This document shows positions 1-6,685 of a stretch of DNA of 7,966 nt, in pieces. The position numbers were made by a program, and so were the translations under genes. Each line of letters starts with the position of its first letter. The first letter of the stretch is position 1. The stretch covers positions 1 through 7,966 of the forward strand of contig CALIFM010000261.1 in NCBI GenBank assembly GCA_938021685.1. The letters are read 5' to 3'. A model generated the notes under the pieces. That model was not told the origin of the DNA, did no database searches, and was given only the letters and a program-made list of their open reading frames with translations. The stretch comes from an uncultured Gammaproteobacteria bacterium (GTDB taxonomy: Bacteria; Pseudomonadota; Gammaproteobacteria; Arenicellales; Poriferihabitantaceae).

Positions 1-714
1 GCGCAAGCCCACGCTAAGCGCGGTAATAATGCCTATTTGCTGCAAGCTCGCTTGTTCCACAAACTGGGCATAGTGCGCACGAGAACGATTTAGCCTCGTG
101 CCTAAATAACTAATGATTCCTAGCTCAGGGTGGCTGTGCAGTCGTTTAGCTTTATCGGTTTGGCGCACATAACCCACGGCATTGATCTTTTGTGAAAGCA
201 GCCATGCTTCGTAGTCAAAACTGCCTGGGTTGATTGACCCGTGCGGGCGCTTAAGTTTGGCATACAGCTGCCAGTGTTCACCGCTACGCAGATCGGGTAA
301 TTGACCATCTTTTATGTACCAACGCAGCCGCAGTTTGTGCGGTACTACCCAGGCTTCGTCACCATGATGAAGCCGCTGAGCGGCAAAATTAAATTGCACA
401 TGATGGGCCTTGGCCTGTGGGACCCCTACAACGTGACCAATTAGCTGCACTTCTTGCCCTTCAAGAGCAGGGCTTAAGTTATCGTTTATTACCCAACTTG
501 CATAGCTGCTGCCCCATAATAGGCCTGTGACGAACACACTAAGGTAGCGCACTGGACGGTAACGCGTGCTTAGCAATAAGCACAGCAGCCATACAGCTAA
601 AAAAGGCCATGGATGTAAAGCTGGTAACAAACTAACTAGCGCAATGCCTGTTGCAAACAGCCAAGGCCAAAGCAAGCTTAAGAGGCTGAGTGAGTTACTC
701 CAAGCTGGCTTCAT
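1..714 (-). CDS. comEC: ComEC/Rec2 family DNA internalisation protein, N-terminal part (cut by window edge)
   Basis: Translating the minus strand from 714 to the window edge gives 238 open codons with no stop. ComEC forms the inner-membrane channel that brings single-stranded DNA into the cytoplasm during natural transformation. The visible part has a hydrophobic N-terminus (membrane segments near residues 8-32, 36-49 and 57-77). A DUF4131/OB-fold-like soluble region follows, with the typical stretch NPGSFDYEAWLL at 162-173 and NAVGYVR at 178-184. The final residues, TALSVGLR, match the entry into the Competence domain. The family is usually about 750-800 residues, so roughly two thirds of the gene, including the C-terminal metallo-beta-lactamase-like domain, lies outside. 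The start is uncertain: an in-frame ATG at 729 would add five residues (MPLSL), and neither start has a clear Shine-Dalgarno. The family call is firm; whether the gene is intact cannot be judged here. Confidence 0.9.
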   Translation of the reverse strand, partial: MKPAWSNSLSLLSLLWPWLFATGIALVSLLPALHPWPFLAVWLLCLLLSTRYRPVRYLSVFVTGLLWGSSYASWVINDNLSPALEGQEVQLIGHVVGVPQAKAHHVQFNFAAQRLHHGDEAWVVPHKLRLRWYIKDGQLPDLRSGEHWQLYAKLKRPHGSINPGSFDYEAWLLSQKINAVGYVRQTDKAKRLHSHPELGIISYLGTRLNRSRAHYAQFVEQASLQQIGIITALSVGLR

Positions 715-1004
715 AAGTGATAATGGCATTTGTTTTAGCTGATATTTTGGCGCTTTGCTAGCTTAAAGAAGAATGCTGATGATTCTGATATTCGGTCTAA
801 AAAAACGAATGAATGTATTCAATATGCCTTTAATTTGAAAAAAACAGCCAATTATCGCGTGTATATCGCAATATTTGTTATTAAATTATGGCACAATCGC
901 CGCCGTCGCTGCGTTCTCGCTGTTTTTATGTGTGCAGATGGAACCGAGGCAAACCCTAAAAGTTTTATTTTAATAGTATTCACAAAAATTGAGGAACAAC
1001 AATA
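715..1004. other. divergent intergenic region between comEC and aqpZ
   Basis: This AT-rich spacer must carry the promoters for both comEC (leftward) and aqpZ (rightward). The 780-890 part is especially A/T rich, and a short GC-rich patch lies at about 898-922. I found no match to both sigma-70 boxes at proper spacing; a TTGTTA at 875-880 has no good -10 behind it. No ORF, RNA gene or strong hairpin was seen. Confidence 0.5.
991..995 (+). promoter_or_regulatory. Shine-Dalgarno of aqpZ
   Basis: GAGGA lies 9 bases before the ATG at 1005. It is the clearest ribosome binding site in the window and supports that start. Confidence 0.75.
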
Positions 1005-1706
1005 ATGACTTTATCTAAAAAAATGGGTGCTGAGTTTATTGGCACATTTTGGCTGGTGTTGGGTGGTTGCGGTAGCGCTGTATTAGCAGCTGGCATCCCA
1101 GATCTAGGCTTAGGCTATTTGGGCGTATCATTGGCCTTTGGTTTAACTGTATTAACGATGGCATACGCCATTGGCCACATTTCAGGTTGCCATTTAAACC
1201 CAGCTGTTTCATTGGGCTTGTGGTCAGGCGGCCGTTTTAGCACGGTTGAAATAGTGCCTTATATTATTGCCCAGGTGCTGGGTGGCATCGCTGCTGGTGC
1301 GGTATTATTCTTTATCGCGACTAACTCGACGGAATTCGAAAGCCTAGGTGGCTTTGCATCAAACGGCTTTGGCGAGCATTCACCTCATGGTTACAGCATG
1401 ATGGCGGTATTGGTGACTGAAATAGTCATGACCTTCATGTTTTTAATCATTATCTTGGGTGCTACTGATAAGCGTGCTCCTGCAGGTTTTGCTCCAATCG
1501 CAATTGGCTTAGGCTTAACGTTGATCCACCTGATTAGTATTCCTGTGAGCAACACTTCAGTTAACCCTGCGCGTAGCACGGCTGTGGCCTTATTCCAAGG
1601 CGACTGGGCTTTGGGGCAATTATGGTTGTTCTGGTTGGCGCCTATCGTAGGCGCAGTATTAGCGGGCATTGTTTACCGCTGGTTTGAGTCAGAAGATCGT
1701 TACTAA
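1005..1706 (+). CDS. aqpZ: aquaporin Z
   Basis: This is a 233-residue inner-membrane water channel of the MIP family, which equilibrates water across the membrane during osmotic change. The protein aligns along its length with my recollection of E. coli AqpZ (231 residues). It has six hydrophobic helices and both pore half-helices, with NPA motifs at 65-67 (HLNPAV) and 187-189 (SVNPARS). The selectivity-filter residues expected for a water-specific pore are present: F45, H175, T184 and R190. This argues against a glycerol facilitator, which would have Gly in place of the His. The conserved GEHSP loop between helices 3 and 4 is also present. A good Shine-Dalgarno (991-995) sets the start, and a strong intrinsic terminator follows at 1758-1789, so the gene is probably monocistronic. 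Nothing appears truncated. Confidence 0.97.
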   Translation: MTLSKKMGAEFIGTFWLVLGGCGSAVLAAGIPDLGLGYLGVSLAFGLTVLTMAYAIGHISGCHLNPAVSLGLWSGGRFSTVEIVPYIIAQVLGGIAAGAVLFFIATNSTEFESLGGFASNGFGEHSPHGYSMMAVLVTEIVMTFMFLIIILGATDKRAPAGFAPIAIGLGLTLIHLISIPVSNTSVNPARSTAVALFQGDWALGQLWLFWLAPIVGAVLAGIVYRWFESEDRY

Positions 1707-1713
1707 AACTTAC

Positions 1714-1740
1714 AGGCTAAGTCTTGGGTATAACTAAGAC
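1714..1740. repeat. short dispersed repeat, copy A (downstream of aqpZ)
   Basis: The 27-base stretch starts with AGGCTAAGTCT and contains TATAACTA. The first 11 bases recur exactly at 5325-5335. The whole unit aligns with 5304-5327 at about 20 of 25 columns with one gap. Within copy A, GTCTT (1721-1725) and AAGAC (1736-1740) form a small inverted repeat. It lies between the aqpZ stop and its terminator. Function is unknown. Confidence 0.4.
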
Positions 1741-1757
1741 AAGCTTCAAATAAGTTT

Positions 1758-1789
1758 AAATTGCGCCTCCTAGTGGGGCGCATTTTTTT
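1758..1789 (+). terminator. rho-independent terminator of aqpZ
   Basis: An 8-bp GC-rich stem (1762-1769 with 1775-1782, one G-U pair) closes a 5-base loop. Seven T's follow at 1783-1789, and A's at 1758-1760 can extend pairing into the T run. It lies about 50 bases after the aqpZ stop and has no comparable T run in the leftward direction. Confidence 0.9.
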
Positions 1790-1817
1790 GACCTGCTGTT
1801 TGCTAAAACAACATAAG
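1788..1817 (+). promoter_or_regulatory. possible sigma-70 promoter for the EamA transporter gene
   Basis: TTGACC (1788-1793, five of six consensus bases) is followed after 18 bases by CATAAG (1812-1817, four of six). It directly abuts the aqpZ terminator and would give a leader of about 100 bases. The match is moderate and unproven. Confidence 0.3.
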
Positions 1818-1927
1818 CGTCTTGATACTGCTTAATCGCGACGCCTTTGCTGCTTGCGCGCAGTTTTAAATGGCTTCGCTTGGGCAAGCTATGGTAAATC
1901 TGTTTCATAACAAAATGATGCCAAGCC

Positions 1928-2893
1928 ATGGCCCCTTTGCCCAGCACTGCCAAAACTGATCGAACTTTGCTTGCCATGGTATCGGTTGTCATCGGCATCT
2001 CAATCGCGAGCGTCAATGACTTGGGTATAAAGTGGGTCAGCAATGATGTGTCGCTGTGGCAGCTACAATTGATGCGCGCACTCATTGGTGCTTTAGTATT
2101 GGGCTTGGTGTTACTTGCATTAAACAAAGACCACAGCATTGTTACTAAAAATGGCAAGGTGGTGCTTATGCGCAATTTGCTGATGGCGGTTTCTTTCTCC
2201 ACTTATTTCATTGCCATTGGTATATTGCCGATTGCTGTTGTCGCAGCGGGCTTATTTAGCAGCCCCTTGTTTACCTTGCTGTTAGGGCGCTTATTTTTAA
2301 AAGAGCAAATAGGTATTTGGCGTACCATCAGTGCCTTGCTTGGCTTTGGTGGCGTATTGTTGGTGTTACAACCCAAGCCCAGCGACTTTGATCCCAACAT
2401 TTTATGGCCATTAGCTTGTGGCCTTTCGTATGCTTTAACTAATATTTATACCCGCAAATATTGTCAAAACGAACACCCAATGGCAATGTCTTTTTGGCTA
2501 AGTATTTTATTTGCAGTGATTGGCCTGGTGGGTATGGTTTGGCTAGCTTTGTATATGGTGCCTAATGGCGATACTGGTTTTGTGAACCATCCTGCGACAA
2601 TACCGGCCGGTGGGGTATTGCTGGCGATTGTAGGTGTTGGTGCCAGCAGCATCGGTATGCACTTTTTCTTGGCAATGGCTTATCAAAATGCCCCAGCTAG
2701 TTTACTGGCGCCGCTAGAGTATGTGTATTTGCCCTTAGTAACATTAGGTGGTTTTTTGATCTTTGATGAAGTGCCACCTAAAACGGCCTTTGTGGGCATT
2801 ACTATTATCATCATTTCAGGTTTGATTATCGCTTGGCGTGAGCGCCAACTGGATCCACAGAAGCCTAATCGAACCAGCCGCCATGCAGTGTAA
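1928..2893 (+). CDS. EamA/DMT-superfamily membrane transporter
   Basis: This 321-residue protein is of the drug/metabolite transporter superfamily, whose members move metabolites (amino acids, nucleosides, S-adenosylmethionine, toxic compounds) across the inner membrane. About ten hydrophobic helices are visible, near 14-34, 47-66, 81-100, 102-121, 130-147, 158-176, 187-210, 226-250, 259-279 and 287-304. They are arranged as two EamA repeats. Each repeat ends with the family's pattern of a helix running into an acidic turn: PLFTLLLGRLFLKEQ at 113-127 and APLEYVYLPL with FDEVPP at 261-284. R50 matches the conserved Arg after helix 2. The basic tail after 304 is cytoplasmic. A TGA in frame at 1916-1918 limits the N-terminus. 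ATG 1928 lacks a Shine-Dalgarno, and M17 (1976) is an alternative. The family is clear, but the substrate cannot be read from the sequence. The gene stands alone between a terminator and a convergent pseudogene. Confidence 0.9.
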   Translation: MAPLPSTAKTDRTLLAMVSVVIGISIASVNDLGIKWVSNDVSLWQLQLMRALIGALVLGLVLLALNKDHSIVTKNGKVVLMRNLLMAVSFSTYFIAIGILPIAVVAAGLFSSPLFTLLLGRLFLKEQIGIWRTISALLGFGGVLLVLQPKPSDFDPNILWPLACGLSYALTNIYTRKYCQNEHPMAMSFWLSILFAVIGLVGMVWLALYMVPNGDTGFVNHPATIPAGGVLLAIVGVGASSIGMHFFLAMAYQNAPASLLAPLEYVYLPLVTLGGFLIFDEVPPKTAFVGITIIIISGLIIAWRERQLDPQKPNRTSRHAV

Positions 2894-2961
2894 ATCGTAA
2901 ACCTTTAAGGTCTAGTTCTGATCATTTAGGCGTACTAACTTAAGGGAGAGCTTGAGTGCGA

Positions 2962-3602
2962 CTAAGGTCTGCTTTTTTGGTAGATACAAAACCAGCCTTC
3001 AGGAGCTTGGTTATGGAAAAAAGCGCCCTTTTTGCGGTATAAGCAACTCAATTTGCCGCTTGTTAACTGCTGCGCGAAGGCCTGCTCAAACCCTAGCGTC
3101 TGCTACAACTCTTGGTGCACAGTGCAGGCAAGCAGGCCATTTGGCTTGAGTATACGCACCAGCTCGGTAATCGGTTTTGCGTCAACATGGCCATGGGTAA
3201 AGGTGCCAGTGCAGATAACTGCATCATACTGAGCATTAGCCAATTCAAGGTCGTGGTTTAAATCTGCTTGAAATAATTGCTGATAACGTCCGCTATGGTC
3301 AACATTTCAAGCGAACGATCAAGGCCATGTAAATGTGTAAAGCCAGCTTCATATAGCGATTGCACTGTGAGCCCTGTGCCGCAACCGATATCTAATATAA
3401 GAGCTTCTTGGTTGGGCAAGTGCGGCATCAAGAGATCAGCCAGTGCTTGTGGCGATCGGTAAGCCAAACCGTCTACCATTTGCGCGTCATACTGGCTGGC
3501 CCATTTGCTATAAAACTGTGCTTGCTTGTTTGCATCACTGGCTTGGTAAGCTTGTTCTAAGAAAGCTTTTGCGCCGTGAGTGTCAGATTCTTTTTTGTTC
3601 AT
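2962..3602 (-). pseudogene. class I SAM-dependent methyltransferase, inactivated by a frameshift and an in-frame stop
   Basis: The reading frame from ATG 3602 encodes 114 residues and stops at 3258. It carries the Rossmann motif I, DIGCGTG (71-77), and the acidic ribose-binding residue D95 in HGLDRS. Near 3286-3291 the family similarity leaves this frame and continues in another as RYQQLFQADL, then YDAVICTGTFTHGHV and ELVRILKPNGLLACTVHQEL. That second frame meets TAG at 3103-3105. The same frame then resumes with typical C-terminal sequence (GFEQAF, YRKKGAFF, EGWFCIYQK) and stops at 2962. The offset equals one missing base (or one plus a multiple of three). Repaired, the product would be about 213 residues, normal for the METTL27-like bacterial methyltransferases it resembles. 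The 114-residue fragment keeps motif I but lacks most of the fold, so it is unlikely to be active. Target substrate unknown. A sequencing error could explain one lesion but less easily both. Confidence 0.85.
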
Positions 3603-3665
3603 AAACCGGTGGCTACGCTGTGCTGAATTTCTGTTTGTCGGTAGGCGACTTTAGACAACTTCATC

Positions 3666-3674
3666 TGGTAGAAT
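3666..3674 (+). promoter_or_regulatory. extended -10 promoter candidate for the GST-like gene
   Basis: TGGTAGAAT contains an extended -10 (TGn followed by TAGAAT, five of six consensus bases). The -35 at the usual distance (around 3646-3652) is poor, as is common for extended -10 promoters. Transcription would start near 3681, leaving a leader of about 30 bases before ATG 3711. Confidence 0.45.
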
Positions 3675-3710
3675 GACACTAAATTATAAATCTTAATTGA
3701 GCCACATATC

Positions 3711-4265
3711 ATGAAACTATACGGTAGCACTACCTCTCCCTATGTACGCCACTGTCGGGTTGCCTTAATGCAAAACGACATGGACTTTGAATTGATTGAA
3801 ACCGATTTTGAACAAAGTGCCAAGCAATCACCCACGAGCAAGGTGCCATTTATGGTGGATGGCGACTTGACGCTAACTGATTCAGCTTCGATCTTAAAGT
3901 ATGTGCGTGAAAAATCAGGCCAACCGTTTATGGCGGATGTGCGTGATTATGATCTATTCACGTTGGCCAGCACTTTGCAAGATACGGCTATTAACGTATT
4001 TATTATTGGCAACGCGGGGTTTGGAGCGGATGAAATTCCGTATTTGGGCCGTCAACAAGGCCGCATTGACAGCGGCCTGCAGGCAATGAATGAGCGCATC
4101 GATCCAACCGAGGGCATTAGCACCGATGGCGCACTACGCAGTGCTTGCTTTATAGGTTGGGGCCTTTTTCGTGAGCGTTTTGAAATCACGGGGTTGGATA
4201 ACCTGCAAGGCTTAATGGAAGCGGCTAATGCTGATTCCACTTTTGCAGCCACTGCACCTGCTTAA
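3711..4265 (+). CDS. glutathione S-transferase-like protein
   Basis: This is a 184-residue soluble, probably cytoplasmic protein with the two-domain GST layout. Residues 1-68 form the thioredoxin-like N-terminal domain: KLYGSTTSPYVRHCRVAL, with S9-P10 at the usual active-site position. The cis-proline pair K44-V45-P46 and the glutathione-binding TDSASI (56-61) follow. The rest is an all-helical GST_C-like domain with the late pattern FRERFEI, GLDNL and FAATAP. GSTs conjugate or reduce substrates with glutathione, but the actual substrate is not evident. At 184 residues it is shorter than common bacterial GSTs (about 200-220), mostly in the C-terminal domain. A weak Shine-Dalgarno (TTGAG at 3697-3701, 9 bases before ATG) supports the start. 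An extended -10 lies upstream and a perfect hairpin downstream, suggesting a single-gene transcript. The nearest neighbour is the divergent methyltransferase pseudogene. Confidence 0.88.
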   Translation: MKLYGSTTSPYVRHCRVALMQNDMDFELIETDFEQSAKQSPTSKVPFMVDGDLTLTDSASILKYVREKSGQPFMADVRDYDLFTLASTLQDTAINVFIIGNAGFGADEIPYLGRQQGRIDSGLQAMNERIDPTEGISTDGALRSACFIGWGLFRERFEITGLDNLQGLMEAANADSTFAATAPA

Positions 4266-4293
4266 TGTATAAAGTACGTTAGAATTATTTGAA

Positions 4294-4318
4294 AGCAGGT
4301 CGCTAAGCGCGACCTGCT
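4294..4318. terminator. perfect hairpin, probable (weak or bidirectional) terminator after the GST-like gene
   Basis: AGCAGGTCGC (4294-4303) and its exact complement (4309-4318) form a 10-bp stem with a 5-base loop, 28 bases past the stop. The rightward flank (GTTGTG) has no real T run, and the leftward one has only about three T's. It may need Rho, act as an mRNA 3'-end stabiliser, or serve another role. Confidence 0.5.
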
Positions 4319-4402
4319 GTTGTGCAAGATTACTACCTCGCTGCTTTTGGCCACACTGTTTAAGCTTAGCGTAAGCCACGTTTTGCAATAGTGGTTAAAA
4401 TT

Positions 4403-4431
4403 TTCTGGACCTAAGAATTGCAACTTATAAT
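4403..4431 (+). promoter_or_regulatory. promoter candidate for the tupA-like gene
   Basis: A perfect TATAAT lies at 4426-4431. The -35 region at 17-base spacing (TTCTGG, 4403-4408) is poor. The start of transcription would fall near 4438, 37 bases before ATG 4475. The weak -35 could mean an activator is needed, but no operator was recognised. Confidence 0.45.
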
Positions 4432-4474
4432 CCTCCCCATTGTTGCCGTGTCACTCTAATTGCTTAGTAATTTA

Positions 4475-5296
4475 ATGTCATTGTTAGGTTTTTTCTGCAT
4501 TCATTTTTTAGGTTTGATTATTGCCTGTTGCATGACGCTAAACATACAAGCGCAAGACTCAAAAGTACTGCGTTTAGCCACCACCACCAGTACGGAGAAT
4601 TCAGGTTTGCTTGACTATATTTTGCCGAACTTCGAGCAAAGCAGTGGCTACGATGTGCATGTGGTGGCGGTCGGCACGGGCCGTGCACTGCGCATGGGCA
4701 AAGACGGTGATGCCGACGTGTTGTTGGTTCATGCTCCAGCAGCTGAAGCTCAGTTTATGGCGAATGGTTATGGTGGTCAGCGTGTAGGTGTGATGGTTAA
4801 TGACTTTATTTTAGTTGGCCCTAAAGCGGACCCGGCGGGCTTAAAAAGCGCTACGTCTATATCTAATGCAATGCAGGGCTTGGTGGATGGCGAACACTTA
4901 TTCGTGTCGCGTGCTGATGATTCAGGCACCCACAAAAAAGAGCTTGATTTGTGGTCTGCCGCACAACTTGAACCTAATGGAAGCACCTACCGCGAAGCGG
5001 GTCAAGGCATGGGAAAGGTGTTGCGCATGGCGGGTGAGCTGGATGCCTATACGCTAGTTGATCGTGGCACATGGTTGGCGTATCGAGCAGATTCGCCGCT
5101 TGATGTAGTGTTTGAGAACGATCCTTTGCTGTTTAACCCATATAGCATCATAAGCATTAATGCCCAACGACATCCGAGGTTAAATCATAAGGGTGCTGCA
5201 GCATTAATGGCGTGGTTTGTGTCTGGCTCAACGCAGCAAAAAATTGGCCAGTACACCATCAATGGCCAAGTGCTGTTTCTGCCCAGCACTGAATAA
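4475..5296 (+). CDS. tupA: TupA-like tungstate (oxyanion) ABC-transporter substrate-binding protein
   Basis: This is a periplasmic type-2 binding protein related to TupA, which captures tungstate for the TupBC permease/ATPase. Family hallmarks, numbered from the TTG at 4460, are the anion-binding TTTS (41-44) after a short beta strand, VGTGRAL (71-77), GDADVLLVHAP (83-93), SRADDSGTH (150-158) and YTLVDRGT (197-204). The mature length of about 245 residues is normal for the family. The N-terminus is hydrophobic (MSLLGFFCIHFLGLIIACC), followed by a likely cleavage region around NIQAQ. It lacks the usual positively charged n-region, and IIAC could be read as a lipobox. An in-frame stop at 4457-4459 limits the start to TTG 4460 or ATG 4475; neither has a Shine-Dalgarno, and I prefer the ATG. 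No tupB or tupC is present on either side within the window, so its transport partner is unknown. Confidence 0.87.
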   Translation: MSLLGFFCIHFLGLIIACCMTLNIQAQDSKVLRLATTTSTENSGLLDYILPNFEQSSGYDVHVVAVGTGRALRMGKDGDADVLLVHAPAAEAQFMANGYGGQRVGVMVNDFILVGPKADPAGLKSATSISNAMQGLVDGEHLFVSRADDSGTHKKELDLWSAAQLEPNGSTYREAGQGMGKVLRMAGELDAYTLVDRGTWLAYRADSPLDVVFENDPLLFNPYSIISINAQRHPRLNHKGAAALMAWFVSGSTQQKIGQYTINGQVLFLPSTE

Positions 5297-5301
5297 CTTG
5301 C

Positions 5302-5336
5302 CTAGGCTAGGTCTAGATATAACTAGGCTAAGTCTA
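5302..5336. repeat. two direct 14-bp repeats between tupA and ctpA; copy B of the dispersed repeat
   Basis: CTAGGCTAGGTCTA (5302-5315) recurs with one mismatch at 5323-5336, a 21-base period. The second copy runs into the ctpA stop codon (5334-5336). The unit resembles 1714-1740. It lies where two genes converge, so a role in transcript ends is possible, but no T-run terminator is visible. A weak bulged stem (5309-5317 with 5333-5340) can be drawn. Confidence 0.5.
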
Positions 5337-6674
5337 ACCTGCGTCTTTTGTGCCCTTAGCCAAGTTGATGCCTTTGAGTAAATTAAGCGCGTCGCGTAGC
5401 TGTGAGTCCTGGGTTATCCACTGTAGCGTATCTTTTTCTTTTGAAGGTTTTTCGCTAGGATTGGTAGCATCATTAACCAAATGGCGATCGAGATCCACTT
5501 CACGCAGCTGCTGGTCTTCGTTATTCTTGATGGATTGGGTGCGTTCAGACAGAATGTCCGGCGTGACGCCAGTCTCTTGGATGGAGCGTCCATCAGGGGT
5601 GAAATAGCGTGCAGTGGTAAGCTTTAAACCCGAGCCTGTAGGCAGTTGCGAGATGGTTTGTACCGAGCCCTTGCCGAAAGACTGAGTGCCTAAAATGATG
5701 GCACGCCCCTGGTCTTGCAATGCACCAGCGACAATTTCTGAGGCCGAAGCCGAACCATTGTTGATCAGCACTACCATGGGCGCGCCGTCGAGGATGTCGG
5801 GTGAATCAGCAGCAAAGCTGCTTTCAGAATCGGCTGTGCGCCCGTGGGTGGCGACGATGGTTTTACCTTGGTCTAAAAACAAGTCACTGATGTCGACTGC
5901 GCCAGTGAGCACGCCACCTGGGTTATTACGGAGGTCAAGAATAAAGCCCTTGATAGCTTGCTTTGCTTGAAATTTTTTAATCTTTTTCTCTAGGTTGCGT
6001 GCGCTGCTGGCTTGAAAGGCTGTCACACGCATATAGGCATAACCGGGATCACCTAAGTCATGAGTTTTAACACTGGTCAACTGGATGACGTCGCGAATAA
6101 TCTTTATGTCAAAGGGCTTGTCTACCCCTTCTCGGCTGACGGTTAGTACAATCGGTGTGCCTACTTCGCCGCGCATTTTGTCTACTGCGTCATTGAGGTT
6201 TTTGCCTGCTAGGCTTTTGCCATCAATGCTTAAAATTTTGTCGCCTGCTTGCACGCCTGCACGTTCAGCAGGTGTGTCGTCAATGGGCGTAACAACGTGT
6301 ACCACCCCATCTTCGATGGCTACTTCAATGCCCACGCCGCCAAATTCCCCTCTAGTGTCGATTTGCATTTCGCTAAAGGCGCTCTCGTCTAAGAAAGCTG
6401 AATGTGGGTCAAGGCCAGTGAGCATGCCGTTGATGGCATCGCGCAGCATTTTCTTTTCGTCTACTGTGTCTACATAGTCACTTTTTATTTTGCTAAAGAC
6501 CTGAGCAAAGAGCTGGATTTCTTCTAGAGGTAAATTGCTTTCAGCACGCACATCGGTTTGGCTATGCACTTGTGCTGAAAATAGCAGTGTGGTGCTGGCC
6601 AAAGCAGCGGTTATTACTGTGATTGCCCGTTGAAGTAAAAGTGATTTGGTTTTTGAAGGCAGTATTTTCATCAT
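5334..6674 (-). CDS. ctpA: S41 family C-terminal processing peptidase (CtpA)
   Basis: This is a 446-residue periplasmic serine protease that cleaves near the C-termini of envelope proteins. In Pseudomonas aeruginosa the homologue, with the lipoprotein LbcA, degrades peptidoglycan cross-link hydrolases. A signal peptide spans about 1-38 (QVHS before QTDV). A helical N-terminal region contains GLDPHSAFLD (87-96). A PDZ domain covers about 105-185 (GEFGGVGIEV, then AGVQAGDKILSIDG). The protease core follows, with LDLRNNPGG (246-254). The catalytic dyad is S310 in NGSASASEI and K335 in SFGKGSVQ, their spacing matching the S430/K455 dyad of E. coli Tsp. The TARYFTPDGRSIQ and GVTPD elements (354-372) close the core. 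The start is the first of two adjacent ATGs (6674, 6671), with no Shine-Dalgarno. It begins 11 bases after the envC stop, so translation is probably coupled. The size fits the CTP-3 group rather than the larger Tsp/Prc. Confidence 0.95.
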   Translation of the reverse strand: MMKILPSKTKSLLLQRAITVITAALASTTLLFSAQVHSQTDVRAESNLPLEEIQLFAQVFSKIKSDYVDTVDEKKMLRDAINGMLTGLDPHSAFLDESAFSEMQIDTRGEFGGVGIEVAIEDGVVHVVTPIDDTPAERAGVQAGDKILSIDGKSLAGKNLNDAVDKMRGEVGTPIVLTVSREGVDKPFDIKIIRDVIQLTSVKTHDLGDPGYAYMRVTAFQASSARNLEKKIKKFQAKQAIKGFILDLRNNPGGVLTGAVDISDLFLDQGKTIVATHGRTADSESSFAADSPDILDGAPMVVLINNGSASASEIVAGALQDQGRAIILGTQSFGKGSVQTISQLPTGSGLKLTTARYFTPDGRSIQETGVTPDILSERTQSIKNNEDQQLREVDLDRHLVNDATNPSEKPSKEKDTLQWITQDSQLRDALNLLKGINLAKGTKDAG

Positions 6675-6685
6675 TTAAATGTTAG

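Noticed and set aside
1188..1190. Cys62 of AqpZ near the first NPA as an unusual regulatory residue
   Set aside because: E. coli AqpZ has Gly at this position, but I recall Cys here in other bacterial AqpZ proteins, so it is not distinctive.
1756..2202. 148-residue minus-strand ORF overlapping the transporter gene
   Set aside because: Most of it is antisense to the clear EamA coding sequence. Only the last 50 codons lie mainly outside it, and these are treated separately.
3103..3105. TAG in the methyltransferase as a recoded (pyrrolysine) codon
   Set aside because: A frameshift also breaks the gene upstream, and nothing suggests a pyrrolysine-using organism. Simple decay explains both.
2952..3232. 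Two plus-strand ORFs of about 65 codons
   Set aside because: They are antisense to the methyltransferase pseudogene, whose family motifs read on the minus strand.
6085..6477. 130-residue plus-strand ORF
   Set aside because: It is antisense to the PDZ region of ctpA, is Ser/Met rich and has no recognisable domain. It is a by-product of ctpA codon usage.
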